A program made the translations under genes and the position numbers. A DNA stretch of 17,195 nucleotides from Bacteroides sp. CAG:927. Its GTDB lineage: Bacteria; Bacteroidota; Bacteroidia; Bacteroidales; Muribaculaceae. The DNA lies in assembly GCA_000431155.1 (NCBI GenBank), contig HF985631.1, positions 1 through 17,195 of the forward strand, in the 5' to 3' direction. The notes under the pieces are model-generated. The model saw nothing but the letters and a program-made list of their open reading frames with translations. It made no database searches and was not told the DNA's origin. Positions 1 through 7,855 of the stretch are shown one piece after another; the stretch's first letter is position 1, and every line of letters starts with the position of its first letter.

Positions 1-30
1 ATTTTTAACCCTGCCCATTTTTAGTGGACA
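1..30. mobile_element. possible IS3-family-like element end
   Basis: Just beyond the last gene, the plus strand reads a GC-containing stretch that finishes TTTTTAGTGGACA at base 30. Read from the other strand this begins TGTCCACTAAAAATGG, which resembles the terminal repeats of some IS3-family insertion sequences, whose ends are typically TG...CA. The body of such an element would lie to the left, outside the window, so no transposase, second end or target duplication can be seen. This is recollection of a pattern, not a match that could be verified; it may equally be ordinary intergenic sequence. Confidence 0.2.
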
Positions 31-58
31 GTAGTGATACAAAATATATTTTTACCAG

Positions 59-1399
59 CTATCGTATCAGTGCTGCCACATTAACAGCGTAAATCTGTCG
101 GGTTCCTTCGTGGATAGAGTCAAACACGGCTCGTTTGCCGTCGGCTGTCCAACGAGGATGAAGGTCGCAATGAAGTCCGCTGCGGGTAAACGAAAGTTCC
201 TCAGGCGATATACTATTCAAAATTTTCGGGTCCACACCGTTGAAGTATTTGTTCAACAAAGACATATCAGGCCTGTCCATTAGCATCTTAAATGTGCCGA
301 GGTCAATGCGTCTATTGGAGGAAAAGTTGTATAGCATGAGTGTCCGGATACCGTTTTTGTCCGGATAAGTATCGTTGACACACCAGTCGCTGTTTAGTGG
401 ATGAGTCATAGGGTGACCGTCCTCAGTAATAAGACCTTGAGCAAAAGATGTAATTACCGGCTGGTCTGCATCAGTAATATACATGAACGATTTGCCCGCG
501 TTCTGATTACCTCCACCACGGCGAAGGATAAATTTAGCTACTTTCTTAGCTACCTTCATTGGCCCGGCCATAAGAGGATTGGAAAGCAGTGGATTGTTGC
601 GGAGTGCATCCAGTGAGCTATTGGCACGCCCGAAGATATAGATGGTGCTGTCATCTTTCCAGTCGTAATGGCTCAGGAAGCCTTGAGCCAGACAACGAAG
701 TCCCGAGCCGTCAGTACCGACAGTCATAAGACGTGTCATCATGCCGCCGTCCGCCATAAAATAGCGGTGCAGAAAAGCCAGACGAGTGCACGATGGATTG
801 AGACAGAGGTGGGTGAGATAGTGATGCGACACTCCTGATGAAGCACCGCCACATTCAGCAACCTGCCGCACGCTTACAAGGAGATCGACACTCTTGGTCA
901 CCATATCCAATTTGGTTATGCCGCTGTCAACGGGCATAGGCGTGTCTGCTCCGCGGTCAGCAATACCGCTATAGCCATAGCCGCCCAGACGGAAAAGGCG
1001 CGCGTAATCGAGTCCATAGGCATATCGGCCATCTTTGCTCACCATGTGCGCAGTAGCCTCAAAACGGTCAACAAGCTTGCCGGCAGTGGCATCGTATAGA
1101 TCAGTTCCCCACACGTTGCCCACGCGGTTATTGACCGTGAACAGATTGCCTCCGGCTATCCATTGCTGCCGTGCTCCCTGAGGATAATTCAGAGCTGTTG
1201 TCGTGCCAATACGGACATAATGTCCGTCCTTGACATATCCGACACCGAATTCTTCCCCATGCAGAGGAGGACGATTAATCGTGTCAACTTCCAGAGACAG
1301 CAATTTATCCCCTTCATTATTGGTAATCAGCAGGTCATGAAAACCAAACAAATGGTGTTTCGGGCCATTTGTCAATCGTTCTATCTTGATATTTTCCAT
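59..1399 (-). CDS. beta-propeller (WD40/TolB-like) protein of capsule loci, function unknown
   Basis: A 446-aa protein with repeated propeller-like strands of the type 'hPRWTADGKRAVFDS'. The N-terminus carries a His-rich motif (HHLFGFHD, residues 15-22) and the C-terminus another (HCDLHPRW, residues 410-417, then HEGTRQIY at 430-437). These motifs recall proteins in other polysaccharide loci and, more loosely, oligogalacturonate lyases (PL22), which are seven-bladed propellers that bind metal through His and Gln. No signal peptide or membrane segment is visible, so the protein is probably cytoplasmic, which argues against a simple extracellular lyase role. It starts 5 nt after the preceding acyltransferase gene, so it is co-transcribed and is the last gene in view. 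The fold is fairly convincing; the function is not known. Possible roles are binding or trimming a glycan or sugar-nucleotide intermediate. Confidence 0.7.
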   Translation of the reverse strand: MENIKIERLTNGPKHHLFGFHDLLITNNEGDKLLSLEVDTINRPPLHGEEFGVGYVKDGHYVRIGTTTALNYPQGARQQWIAGGNLFTVNNRVGNVWGTDLYDATAGKLVDRFEATAHMVSKDGRYAYGLDYARLFRLGGYGYSGIADRGADTPMPVDSGITKLDMVTKSVDLLVSVRQVAECGGASSGVSHHYLTHLCLNPSCTRLAFLHRYFMADGGMMTRLMTVGTDGSGLRCLAQGFLSHYDWKDDSTIYIFGRANSSLDALRNNPLLSNPLMAGPMKVAKKVAKFILRRGGGNQNAGKSFMYITDADQPVITSFAQGLITEDGHPMTHPLNSDWCVNDTYPDKNGIRTLMLYNFSSNRRIDLGTFKMLMDRPDMSLLNKYFNGVDPKILNSISPEELSFTRSGLHCDLHPRWTADGKRAVFDSIHEGTRQIYAVNVAALIR

Positions 1400-1404
1400 A
1401 ATGT

Positions 1405-2067
1405 TTATAGTCTTTTCTCGTCCCAGTTGATCTCCTCTTTAAGAATCTTGGCGGGTACACCACCGAGAAGAACCTTGCGGCCGAACGATTTGGTCACTAT
1501 TGCGCCAGTACTTACCACGCAATTATCTCCTATTGTCACCCCTTTAAGAACCTTTGCCCCTTCGCCTATCCAGCAATGCTCACCAATGTCCACAGATGCT
1601 GCATGATTGATGCGCCTGCCGGCGCAATCAAGAACAGAATGACTGTCGCCCGTACGAATCTGACAATAAGATGAAATCATGCCATATCCCCCGATAATAA
1701 GTTTAGAGCCGTCCTCGGTGCAGGCAATGTGGGTTTGTCTCCCTATAAAAGTATGCTGACCAATTTCTACGACACAACCGTTATTCTCAACAAAAATCTC
1801 TGCTTCTGTAACATAGCATCTCTTACAAAGAATTACCCTGCAATCATTTCCGGTGATGCGAACCGTGCAATTGAGCAAAACCGCACCGTCTTCCACCACA
1901 AGCTCATTTCCTCTTCCGTTGAACTGAATGCGTGAACCGATAATAACACCACGGTTCTTTATCCTATTGTCTTTGCCATGATTATAACTGTGCTTGGCTT
2001 CATAACACTTCCAGCGATAATAAAGGGAACGCAGGAATCTATTGTCTCGCAGCGACATCAGTAGCAA
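1405..2067 (-). CDS. left-handed beta-helix acyltransferase (hexapeptide repeat)
   Basis: A 220-aa member of the serine O-acetyltransferase/WbbJ-like acyltransferases, probably cytoplasmic, that would transfer an acetyl or other acyl group from a CoA donor to a sugar. Residues about 40-205 form hexapeptide repeats, most clearly the run with IGEHCWIGEG, VLKGVTIGDN and VVSTGAIV (161-190). The usual closing motif LGGVPAKILK is at 201-210. His143 in GDSHS is the likely catalytic base. The N-terminal 30 residues are basic and rich in aromatics, as in related capsule enzymes. Its annotated start overlaps the end of the upstream glycosyltransferase gene by 29 nt; Met4 would shorten this to 20 nt. 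Acceptor sugar and acyl group cannot be told from sequence. Confidence 0.87.
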   Translation of the reverse strand: MLLMSLRDNRFLRSLYYRWKCYEAKHSYNHGKDNRIKNRGVIIGSRIQFNGRGNELVVEDGAVLLNCTVRITGNDCRVILCKRCYVTEAEIFVENNGCVVEIGQHTFIGRQTHIACTEDGSKLIIGGYGMISSYCQIRTGDSHSVLDCAGRRINHAASVDIGEHCWIGEGAKVLKGVTIGDNCVVSTGAIVTKSFGRKVLLGGVPAKILKEEINWDEKRL

Positions 2068-3241
2068 TTGCTTTAAAAAATTGTGTTAACTTCTTTCCTG
2101 TACCCTCAATGGTATATTCCTTCAGTGCGCGTTGCTGCAGTTGCAAGGCTTGCTGAACTTTATTGTCATAATTGGCAATCACTTCCTCAATAGCTGCGGC
2201 AATCGCTTCAGGATACTCGCCCTCGTAATAAGTTATATGACTGTTGTAATCTTTGTCCAGCTTACCAATCTCGCTGCTTACGATAGGACGGCCTGTAGAT
2301 GCGTACTCCATCATTTTGAAAGGAAAGCCGGCAGCCTGTGCGCCAACGTGCATAGAACGAGTTGTATTAATCAGAATATCAGCATCGCGATCAAGCGTTT
2401 TTATAAGCTCTTCATGCTTCATGTAACCCTTGAACTCAAACTTATGGCATTCGGGCACATGGGCTATAAGTTGCTTCATATTGTCATTCAGGTCGCAGTT
2501 TCCGTAAACCGATACCACACATGGCGTTTTAATATAGCTCATCGCCTTGACTAGCAGATCCCCACCCTTGCTATAGTGAATGCCTCCGGTAAGAATAATA
2601 TTCACGGCTTTACCGCTCTTTAGTTTATTGACACGCTCACTGACATTATTGATTACCTCCTCGTTTACAATACCCGGAGTAAGTACACGATGTGAAATTT
2701 CTGGCAACATGAGTCCATTGCATACGGCCATAATACCGTCAGTATGCGAAATAATGCGGTTATACATCTTGCGCTTAAACCATTCAAAATCATTTTTGTC
2801 TCCGGCGAGCGCCTTGTTGAAAATATTGTCTTCATATTCCAGCACTTTAATGCAACCCTTCATGCTCTTGACAAGCAATGATGCCCCGAGAGTGATATTG
2901 TAATAAACAATCACATCAAAATGCTCTGTTTTATTTTCCCGCCTAAGATATCGCGCCATGCGAATCTGGTTGATGGGATCACAGCGATGCTTGCTGATGA
3001 TGTTGCAGTATTTAATATGCAAAGTGCCCTCCGGAAAGGTTTCCGACTCGGCAAAGGCCGGTATGACGTCATTGCAGGTAGTCACCCCCGGGCTATATAT
3101 AGTCACATCGTTTCCTGCTGCCATCATGGCACGCGCCAAACCAAGCGACTTCAACGGACCCGAAAGGGCGAATCGCTTACCCTCGCAATACCGTGCCATA
3201 AACTCCTTGCCTAAATAAGCTGTAAAATATGCAATTTTCAT
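2039..3241 (-). CDS. GT-B glycosyltransferase (GT4/GT1-like)
   Basis: A 400-aa cytoplasmic or membrane-associated glycosyltransferase that should add one sugar to the lipid-linked repeat unit. The N-terminal Rossmann half begins MKIAYFTAYL and includes a nucleotide-free acceptor domain with GPLKSLGLARAMMAAGNDV (28-46). The C-terminal donor half begins with NIILTGGIHYSKGGDLLVKAM (about 214-234) and holds the donor-phosphate motif FPFKMMEYASTGRPIVSSE (306-324), with Lys309 and Glu312 as likely donor contacts. There is no classical first Glu of the E-x7-E motif, as is common in this subgroup. It begins inside the last codons of the preceding acyltransferase gene (ATGA, 4-nt overlap), which indicates translational coupling. 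Donor and linkage are unknown. Confidence 0.88.
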   Translation of the reverse strand: MKIAYFTAYLGKEFMARYCEGKRFALSGPLKSLGLARAMMAAGNDVTIYSPGVTTCNDVIPAFAESETFPEGTLHIKYCNIISKHRCDPINQIRMARYLRRENKTEHFDVIVYYNITLGASLLVKSMKGCIKVLEYEDNIFNKALAGDKNDFEWFKRKMYNRIISHTDGIMAVCNGLMLPEISHRVLTPGIVNEEVINNVSERVNKLKSGKAVNIILTGGIHYSKGGDLLVKAMSYIKTPCVVSVYGNCDLNDNMKQLIAHVPECHKFEFKGYMKHEELIKTLDRDADILINTTRSMHVGAQAAGFPFKMMEYASTGRPIVSSEIGKLDKDYNSHITYYEGEYPEAIAAAIEEVIANYDNKVQQALQLQQRALKEYTIEGTGKKLTQFFKAIATDVAARQ

Positions 3242-3819
3242 TGTCTGCTATTCTTAAATGTTTTGAAATCTCCTCCCAAAAGTCCTTCAACCACCAAATC
3301 GGAATGAACACACTTACGCTTCCGTATCTCTTTAGCCGGATTACCGCTCATCACTGCCATAGCAGGCACATCGCTTACCACTACGCTTCCTGCTCCGATC
3401 ACAGCTCCGAAACCAATTTTTCGGCAACTTGGCAAAATGAGACAATTCGTGGAAATCCAAACATAATCCCCAATTTCAATTCCATAATGCTTTGGCTCCC
3501 AATCAGGCGAATCAATATTGTGAGAAGTTGTGATTATTTGATTACCCCCCCCTATAATCACTTGATTACCAATGCGCAATGGATTTCTAAGGTCTAATTG
3601 ACTTGATTGAATAGATGAACAGTTTCCTATCGAAAGATTTTTATTGGCTATTTTAGCCAGATGCTTCGGAATAACTACGTTATCCCCTATATTTGCGCCG
3701 TTTTTCCGGGCAACCCTTACTCGTCTTTGATATTTTAAGTACGTTCTCAAACGCATCAGACATCCCATAATCCATCTTACCTTTGATTTACTGTTCACAT
3801 ATTCTTCGTACCTTGTCAT
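3238..3819 (-). CDS. left-handed beta-helix acyltransferase (hexapeptide repeat)
   Basis: A 193-aa acyltransferase of the WbbJ/LbetaH type. After a basic N-terminal segment (residues 22-40, rich in Arg and Lys), hexapeptide rungs run from about 41 (GANIGDNVVI) to 157, with IGDYVWISTNCLILPSC and IGFGAVIGAGSVV in the second half and the closing SGNPAKEIRKRK at 158-169. His100 in TTSHNID is the likely catalytic base. Codons 89-92 (Ile-Gly-Gly-Gly) contain eight consecutive G residues on the coding strand, conspicuous in this AT-rich gene; a one-base slip there would destroy the second half of the domain. It overlaps both neighbours by 4 nt (ATGA junctions). The substrate is probably a sugar of the capsule repeat unit. 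Confidence 0.88.
   Translation of the reverse strand: MTRYEEYVNSKSKVRWIMGCLMRLRTYLKYQRRVRVARKNGANIGDNVVIPKHLAKIANKNLSIGNCSSIQSSQLDLRNPLRIGNQVIIGGGNQIITTSHNIDSPDWEPKHYGIEIGDYVWISTNCLILPSCRKIGFGAVIGAGSVVVSDVPAMAVMSGNPAKEIRKRKCVHSDLVVEGLLGGDFKTFKNSRQ
3545..3552 (-). repeat. 8-G homopolymer inside an acyltransferase gene
   Basis: The plus strand shows eight C residues, hence G8 on the coding strand, spanning the codons for Gly90-Gly92. The surrounding sequence is AT-rich. Gly could be encoded without such a run, so the tract is a plausible site for slipped-strand mispairing. As given here, the reading frame is intact (ON state). Confidence 0.9.
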
Positions 3820-4952
3820 TTCTTAACGATTTCCTCCAAAATATTATACCAACGATCACCATAAGCCTCCCATGAGATATTCTCGATTTTATCACCGTAT
3901 GGTTTTCTCTTGCCTTCCGGCAAAGAATGGGCTATCTCAAGGCCTCGCCTAATAGCATCAGCAATAGTATCTACAGATAGCGGCTCATCTATTGTGATGC
4001 ATTCGGGCGAATTGCCAAGAAGAGCCGCGGTGTCAGGAGCGCCTGTTCTTGAGCTGCCAACCAAAATCAAACCACACGCTGCGGCCTGCAGGAGTACGAG
4101 ACCATAACCCTCATCAAGAGAAGGCATTGCGAAAATCTTTGCTTTTGAATAATATGTTGGAAGATCCCTCTCAGCCACAAAATCTACATGCTTAAAAAGC
4201 GGAGAATCGGGCAACACACAATCTACAACCGCTCCGACATGCAACAACTTAACTCCCAGACGATTTATACATGCTTCAGCCAACATATCACAACCCTTGT
4301 GTTTCCACCAGCTACCCACCATAATAACATCGTATGATTTATCATCGGGCTTTGGTGCGGGCTTAAACATTTTAAGATTTACACCATAAGGATTATACAG
4401 TATCCTTTCCTTTTCAATGCCGTTACCTATATCTGAATTTTTCACATATACCGATGGCGCCATTAAATATTTCACCGCATCGTAATGTTTGAGCATATAT
4501 TCTGTGTTCCATGCCGACAAAGGAGCATCCGAATATGTATAGTGTACCGCATCTTGAGTCTTGATGTGAGATGACCCTTGATCACATATTGTAATGGCAT
4601 TATATTTCTTTGCTGCTTTTTTCGAACTCTCTACTGCACAACCGTTGAGTCCAATCAGCACATCGCATCTTCTCAGACACTGGGCAACCAATTTGTCAAA
4701 AACTCGCCTCAATCTAAAACGCAATGCACTCCGCTTGTAAGGATTAATTCCGGGGATACGGCTTATTATCACCTCACCTAAACCTATAGGCAAGAGTAGA
4801 GATACTACCCTGCCTTTATAACCAAACATCCGGCAACGGGATTTTGGCATCATGGTATAGAATGTCACCTCTACATCTGCCCTCTGATCAAGCAATCGCG
4901 CAAGATTGATAAGGTGTGAACGTCCGAGAGTTACTATCGCCACTTTCATCAT
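3816..4952 (-). CDS. GT4-like glycosyltransferase with E-x7-Q in place of E-x7-E
   Basis: A 378-aa GT-B enzyme. The N-terminal half starts MKVAIVTLGRSHLINLARLL (2-21). The donor-binding half begins near residue 208 (DVIMVGSWWKHKG), which looks like the usual 'G.....KG...L' strand-loop. The signature loop PSLDEGYGLVLLQAAACG (277-294) corresponds to the GT4 E-x7-E motif: Glu281 is present, but the second position, Gln289, is a CAG codon rather than Glu. The Gln may tune or weaken donor binding, and the gene is otherwise intact with no frameshift. It overlaps the genes on either side by 4 nt. It probably adds one residue to the repeat unit; donor and linkage are unknown. Confidence 0.87.
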   Translation of the reverse strand: MMKVAIVTLGRSHLINLARLLDQRADVEVTFYTMMPKSRCRMFGYKGRVVSLLLPIGLGEVIISRIPGINPYKRSALRFRLRRVFDKLVAQCLRRCDVLIGLNGCAVESSKKAAKKYNAITICDQGSSHIKTQDAVHYTYSDAPLSAWNTEYMLKHYDAVKYLMAPSVYVKNSDIGNGIEKERILYNPYGVNLKMFKPAPKPDDKSYDVIMVGSWWKHKGCDMLAEACINRLGVKLLHVGAVVDCVLPDSPLFKHVDFVAERDLPTYYSKAKIFAMPSLDEGYGLVLLQAAACGLILVGSSRTGAPDTAALLGNSPECITIDEPLSVDTIADAIRRGLEIAHSLPEGKRKPYGDKIENISWEAYGDRWYNILEEIVKK

Positions 4953-5497
4953 ATATCGCTGTATAGTATCCTTTCATGTTCCTGAATTTCTTCAGGAGTA
5001 AATCTCATTCTAAGTACTTTGGCTGGAACCCCTCCTACAATACTATACGGCACTGTACTCCTATTTACAACTGATCCCGCAGCAACTATAGAGCCACGCC
5101 CTATAGTTACTCCTTTCAAGATTGTTGAATTCATCCCAATCCAGTTATCTCCTTCAAACACTACATCTTGGTCATTCTCCGGAAGTTTATTATCATCTCC
5201 AATATCCGTAATAAATTTCCCCAAAACATTCATCCTATGGTCTCCACCCCTAATGGACACATGTGGTCCGAAAACGACATTATCGCCAATTATTATCTTG
5301 CTTTTTGTAGCGACAAAATCTGCATGGTAAGCTATATGCACATTATTACCCACATACATACTCTCATAAGTCATTATACTATCAAATGGGGTTATAAAAA
5401 CATTATTACCACAAGTCCCCATCTTTTTTTTACAGATCGGCGTATAAATTTTATTATAGACGCGTTTGAGAAAATTAAATGGATCAACCATTATCAT
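4949..5497 (-). CDS. left-handed beta-helix acyltransferase (hexapeptide repeat)
   Basis: A 182-aa LbetaH acyltransferase, the first of three in the operon in transcription order. Hexapeptide rungs extend from about residue 28 to 155, including VGNNVHIAYHADF, IIIGDNVVFGPHVSI and NWIGMNSTILKGVTIGRGSIVAAGSVV. The closing motif IVGGVPAKVLRMRF is at 153-166. His87 in GGDHRMN is the likely catalytic base. The N-terminal 25 residues include three lysines encoded by an A8 run. The annotated start overlaps the upstream glycosyltransferase by 14 nt; Met3 would cut this to 8 nt and is equally possible. The short tail after the helix (EEIQEHERILY) is typical of WbbJ-like sugar O-acetyltransferases. The acceptor is unknown. 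Confidence 0.88.
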   Translation of the reverse strand: MIMVDPFNFLKRVYNKIYTPICKKKMGTCGNNVFITPFDSIMTYESMYVGNNVHIAYHADFVATKSKIIIGDNVVFGPHVSIRGGDHRMNVLGKFITDIGDDNKLPENDQDVVFEGDNWIGMNSTILKGVTIGRGSIVAAGSVVNRSTVPYSIVGGVPAKVLRMRFTPEEIQEHERILYSDI

Positions 5498-6596
5498 GCT
5501 TTTTTAATATATTCTTATACATCGCTTTCATCATTTCATAATAAGTATAATTAGATGAAGTTTTTCTTCTTGGCAAGTTTAGAGCATATAAAACCTTACT
5601 TAGCAAAGATTCTTTATTATTCCATTCATATGTGATAACACTATCCGGTCTCGAGCAGACATCACTTGCAACCACATATGCTCCACAATCCAAAACCTCC
5701 CGAACGGCCACTGAATCACCATCTGTAAATGTAAGTCGGATATACACATCAGTCTTCATCCATAAAGATTGTATATTGTCAATAGCTCCTATCTGCCAAA
5801 ACACCTTGTCATCTATATTCAGAGACTGTGCATAACTGCGCAATTCTGAGATTTTTTCAATATCTTTATCTTCTGACAGACAAAATACAAGTCCTACAGT
5901 AGAATCAAGTTCATGTAAGGTCGCATACATATCAAGTGCAGAGGTAAAACCATATATATCAGTCCCCTGATAAAACATAAAACTTCGGCCATAAAAACTT
6001 ACTATTTTATTATGATTCTTGATATATTCTGACATCTTTGCACTAAGAGGAGTAAGATTAGCCTTACATTCAGGGACATATGCGGGTATTATAGGTATTG
6101 GCAAACAAAATTGAATTGGAAGATTAAGCATACACTCGCGAGCTTGCTCGCTAACTGCTACCCATTGTACTTCTTTTGCTAACTTTCCCATAGCATATCT
6201 GTTTAATAAGGATGTCCCTTTATAGAAGCCCTCTATCATTGAACTATGGACAGTGATTACAATTTCTTTTTGCAAAAGCACTTTCATTAACAAAATAAGA
6301 GTGAGATTCTCTAAACCATGGTAATGTACCAATCGATACGAGGCTGCCTCTTTTAGCCTTTTACAATCATATATAAACCGATTTAATGCTCTTAAAAAAA
6401 TATTTGATGAATATTTACAATCAATTTGAGTATATAACCGAGATTCTATAATATCCGGGTCAACACATTCTTTAGTATAATAACCACCTACAGAAAATCC
6501 ATCCTGCAATAATTGTTTACTCAACCGTTTTACAAACATCGTCACACCACCGTAAGGAGGAGGCACAAGACAAAACTGCTTAATATCGTATTTCAT
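5484..6596 (-). CDS. GT-B glycosyltransferase (GT4-like)
   Basis: A 370-aa glycosyltransferase. The open frame extends further upstream to 6671, but I choose the ATG at 6596 for three reasons. It overlaps the stop codon of wzy as TAATG, the protein then starts cleanly at MKYDIKQFCLVPPPYGGVTM with the typical glycine-rich 'PPYGG' acceptor loop, and the extra upstream 25 residues lie wholly inside the wzy coding region. The C-terminal motif DGDSVAVREVLDCGAYVVASD (about 291-311) matches the GT4 E-x7-E loop, with Asp at the first position and Glu at the second, followed by RPDSV. The fold should be cytoplasmic and peripheral to the membrane. The donor cannot be deduced. It is part of the polymerase/glycosyltransferase block. 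Confidence 0.86.
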   Translation of the reverse strand: MKYDIKQFCLVPPPYGGVTMFVKRLSKQLLQDGFSVGGYYTKECVDPDIIESRLYTQIDCKYSSNIFLRALNRFIYDCKRLKEAASYRLVHYHGLENLTLILLMKVLLQKEIVITVHSSMIEGFYKGTSLLNRYAMGKLAKEVQWVAVSEQARECMLNLPIQFCLPIPIIPAYVPECKANLTPLSAKMSEYIKNHNKIVSFYGRSFMFYQGTDIYGFTSALDMYATLHELDSTVGLVFCLSEDKDIEKISELRSYAQSLNIDDKVFWQIGAIDNIQSLWMKTDVYIRLTFTDGDSVAVREVLDCGAYVVASDVCSRPDSVITYEWNNKESLLSKVLYALNLPRRKTSSNYTYYEMMKAMYKNILKKHDNG

Positions 6597-7840
6597 TATT
6601 TTGATATTTTGTGCGAACCATTGGCAACATAGGCTCCGGAGCACCCTAAAGCCAATACAATCCATGCCCAACTAAAATGCAATGGCTCAATTGATAAACA
6701 GCCTAAAATAATATAAGTAAGTAATAATGCCTTGCATATACTCTGTGTATTCAGCTCTTCGTTATATTGACGATAAGCCTTTACACATACATAGACAATT
6801 ATTGATATTCCGACAAAACCTGTGGCAATAAAGAGATTGACAAAAGAATTATGTGTTGACAACAGTTCTCCCATGGTAACTTGCGAATCTGCAAACCACC
6901 AGTGATAGTTAAGACCTTCACCAAAAAAAAGTGCTAGTACGCCATCTCTTTTCATGACATCAAATACTGCACTCCAAATTAAATATCTGCCGCCACCGGT
7001 ATCGTCAGCCCCAAAACGATCCATAAAACCTGCTACTATAGGTATATCCTCGGCAAATACAATAATCAACCCACTGACTATCAATAGAAGCACAATATAA
7101 GTTAATTTCACACGGCTATAATATAAAAACACAAGGTATGAACCAATAATTGCTAACAAAACTCCACGTGATAAACCTCGCACCGTAAAAAAGAAATCAA
7201 ATAATAAAATAATATGCAGCAGAGTTCTATTATTAAACCATTTAGCTGAAAAAGCCGAATTAAACTTATTCTTAAATTTAAGCATCATTAATGTAATTAT
7301 AAAACCCAACCCGGCTACTAACGCAAAATAATTTGGATCAATGAACCCGGTTTCCCCATAAACCGTAGTCGTTTCAAGCATTCTGGTTGACATATCGTTA
7401 GCATCAGCAATAGTAAAAGCACTGGATCCAGTCAGCATGACCAGATTAATAGTTTTACACTGTGCATAGAGCCACAATGCTGACAACACCTTATAAACAT
7501 TCGGGAACAAATACTTCCGAAAAGACAACAGAGTAAATCCTGTAAGCATAACCTCGTCATATTCGCCAAAAATAGTATTGCCTTTGATAATAGTAAAAAC
7601 GGCCACTAATAGAATATAAAGTACCAACCACCCGTTACTCCTAATGAGATTTTTATCGCACAAGATTAAACACAGGGGAAGTACTATTCCTTCGCCCATA
7701 ATACCGCGGGAAAAGCCAAACAATGCACTGATAGAAATAATAACAAGATAACCTAATATTCCCTGTGAAACCCCTTTTAGAAAATAATTAATGCAAAAAA
7801 GAGTTGCTATAAGTAATATTAGATCTTTTAGTATTCCCAT
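6596..7840 (-). CDS. wzy: Wzy-type polysaccharide polymerase (O-antigen polymerase/ligase-like)
   Basis: A 414-aa integral membrane protein with about ten or more hydrophobic segments. It would join flipped repeat units into a polymer on the periplasmic side of the inner membrane. Wzy-type proteins vary greatly, but several shared signs are visible: TVRGLSRGV (219-227, the SRG seen before a transmembrane helix), the GGGRYLIWSAV stretch (282-292, like the usual 'GR...W'), and STHNSFVNLFIATGFVG (328-344), the HN-containing loop typical of Wzy/WaaL proteins. An 8-T run on the coding strand lies in LFFGEG (304-309). The gene is AT-rich, starts 15 nt after the GT2 gene and ends within the start codon of the next glycosyltransferase. 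WaaL-type ligase is less likely given the capsule context. Confidence 0.85.
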   Translation of the reverse strand: MGILKDLILLIATLFCINYFLKGVSQGILGYLVIISISALFGFSRGIMGEGIVLPLCLILCDKNLIRSNGWLVLYILLVAVFTIIKGNTIFGEYDEVMLTGFTLLSFRKYLFPNVYKVLSALWLYAQCKTINLVMLTGSSAFTIADANDMSTRMLETTTVYGETGFIDPNYFALVAGLGFIITLMMLKFKNKFNSAFSAKWFNNRTLLHIILLFDFFFTVRGLSRGVLLAIIGSYLVFLYYSRVKLTYIVLLLIVSGLIIVFAEDIPIVAGFMDRFGADDTGGGRYLIWSAVFDVMKRDGVLALFFGEGLNYHWWFADSQVTMGELLSTHNSFVNLFIATGFVGISIIVYVCVKAYRQYNEELNTQSICKALLLTYIILGCLSIEPLHFSWAWIVLALGCSGAYVANGSHKISK

Positions 7841-7855
7841 TATATGTTATTTCCC

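Noticed and set aside
1163..1606. 147-codon plus-strand open frame crossing two genes
   Set aside because: Antisense to the propeller gene and the acyltransferase start, both well supported; low-complexity, no domain.
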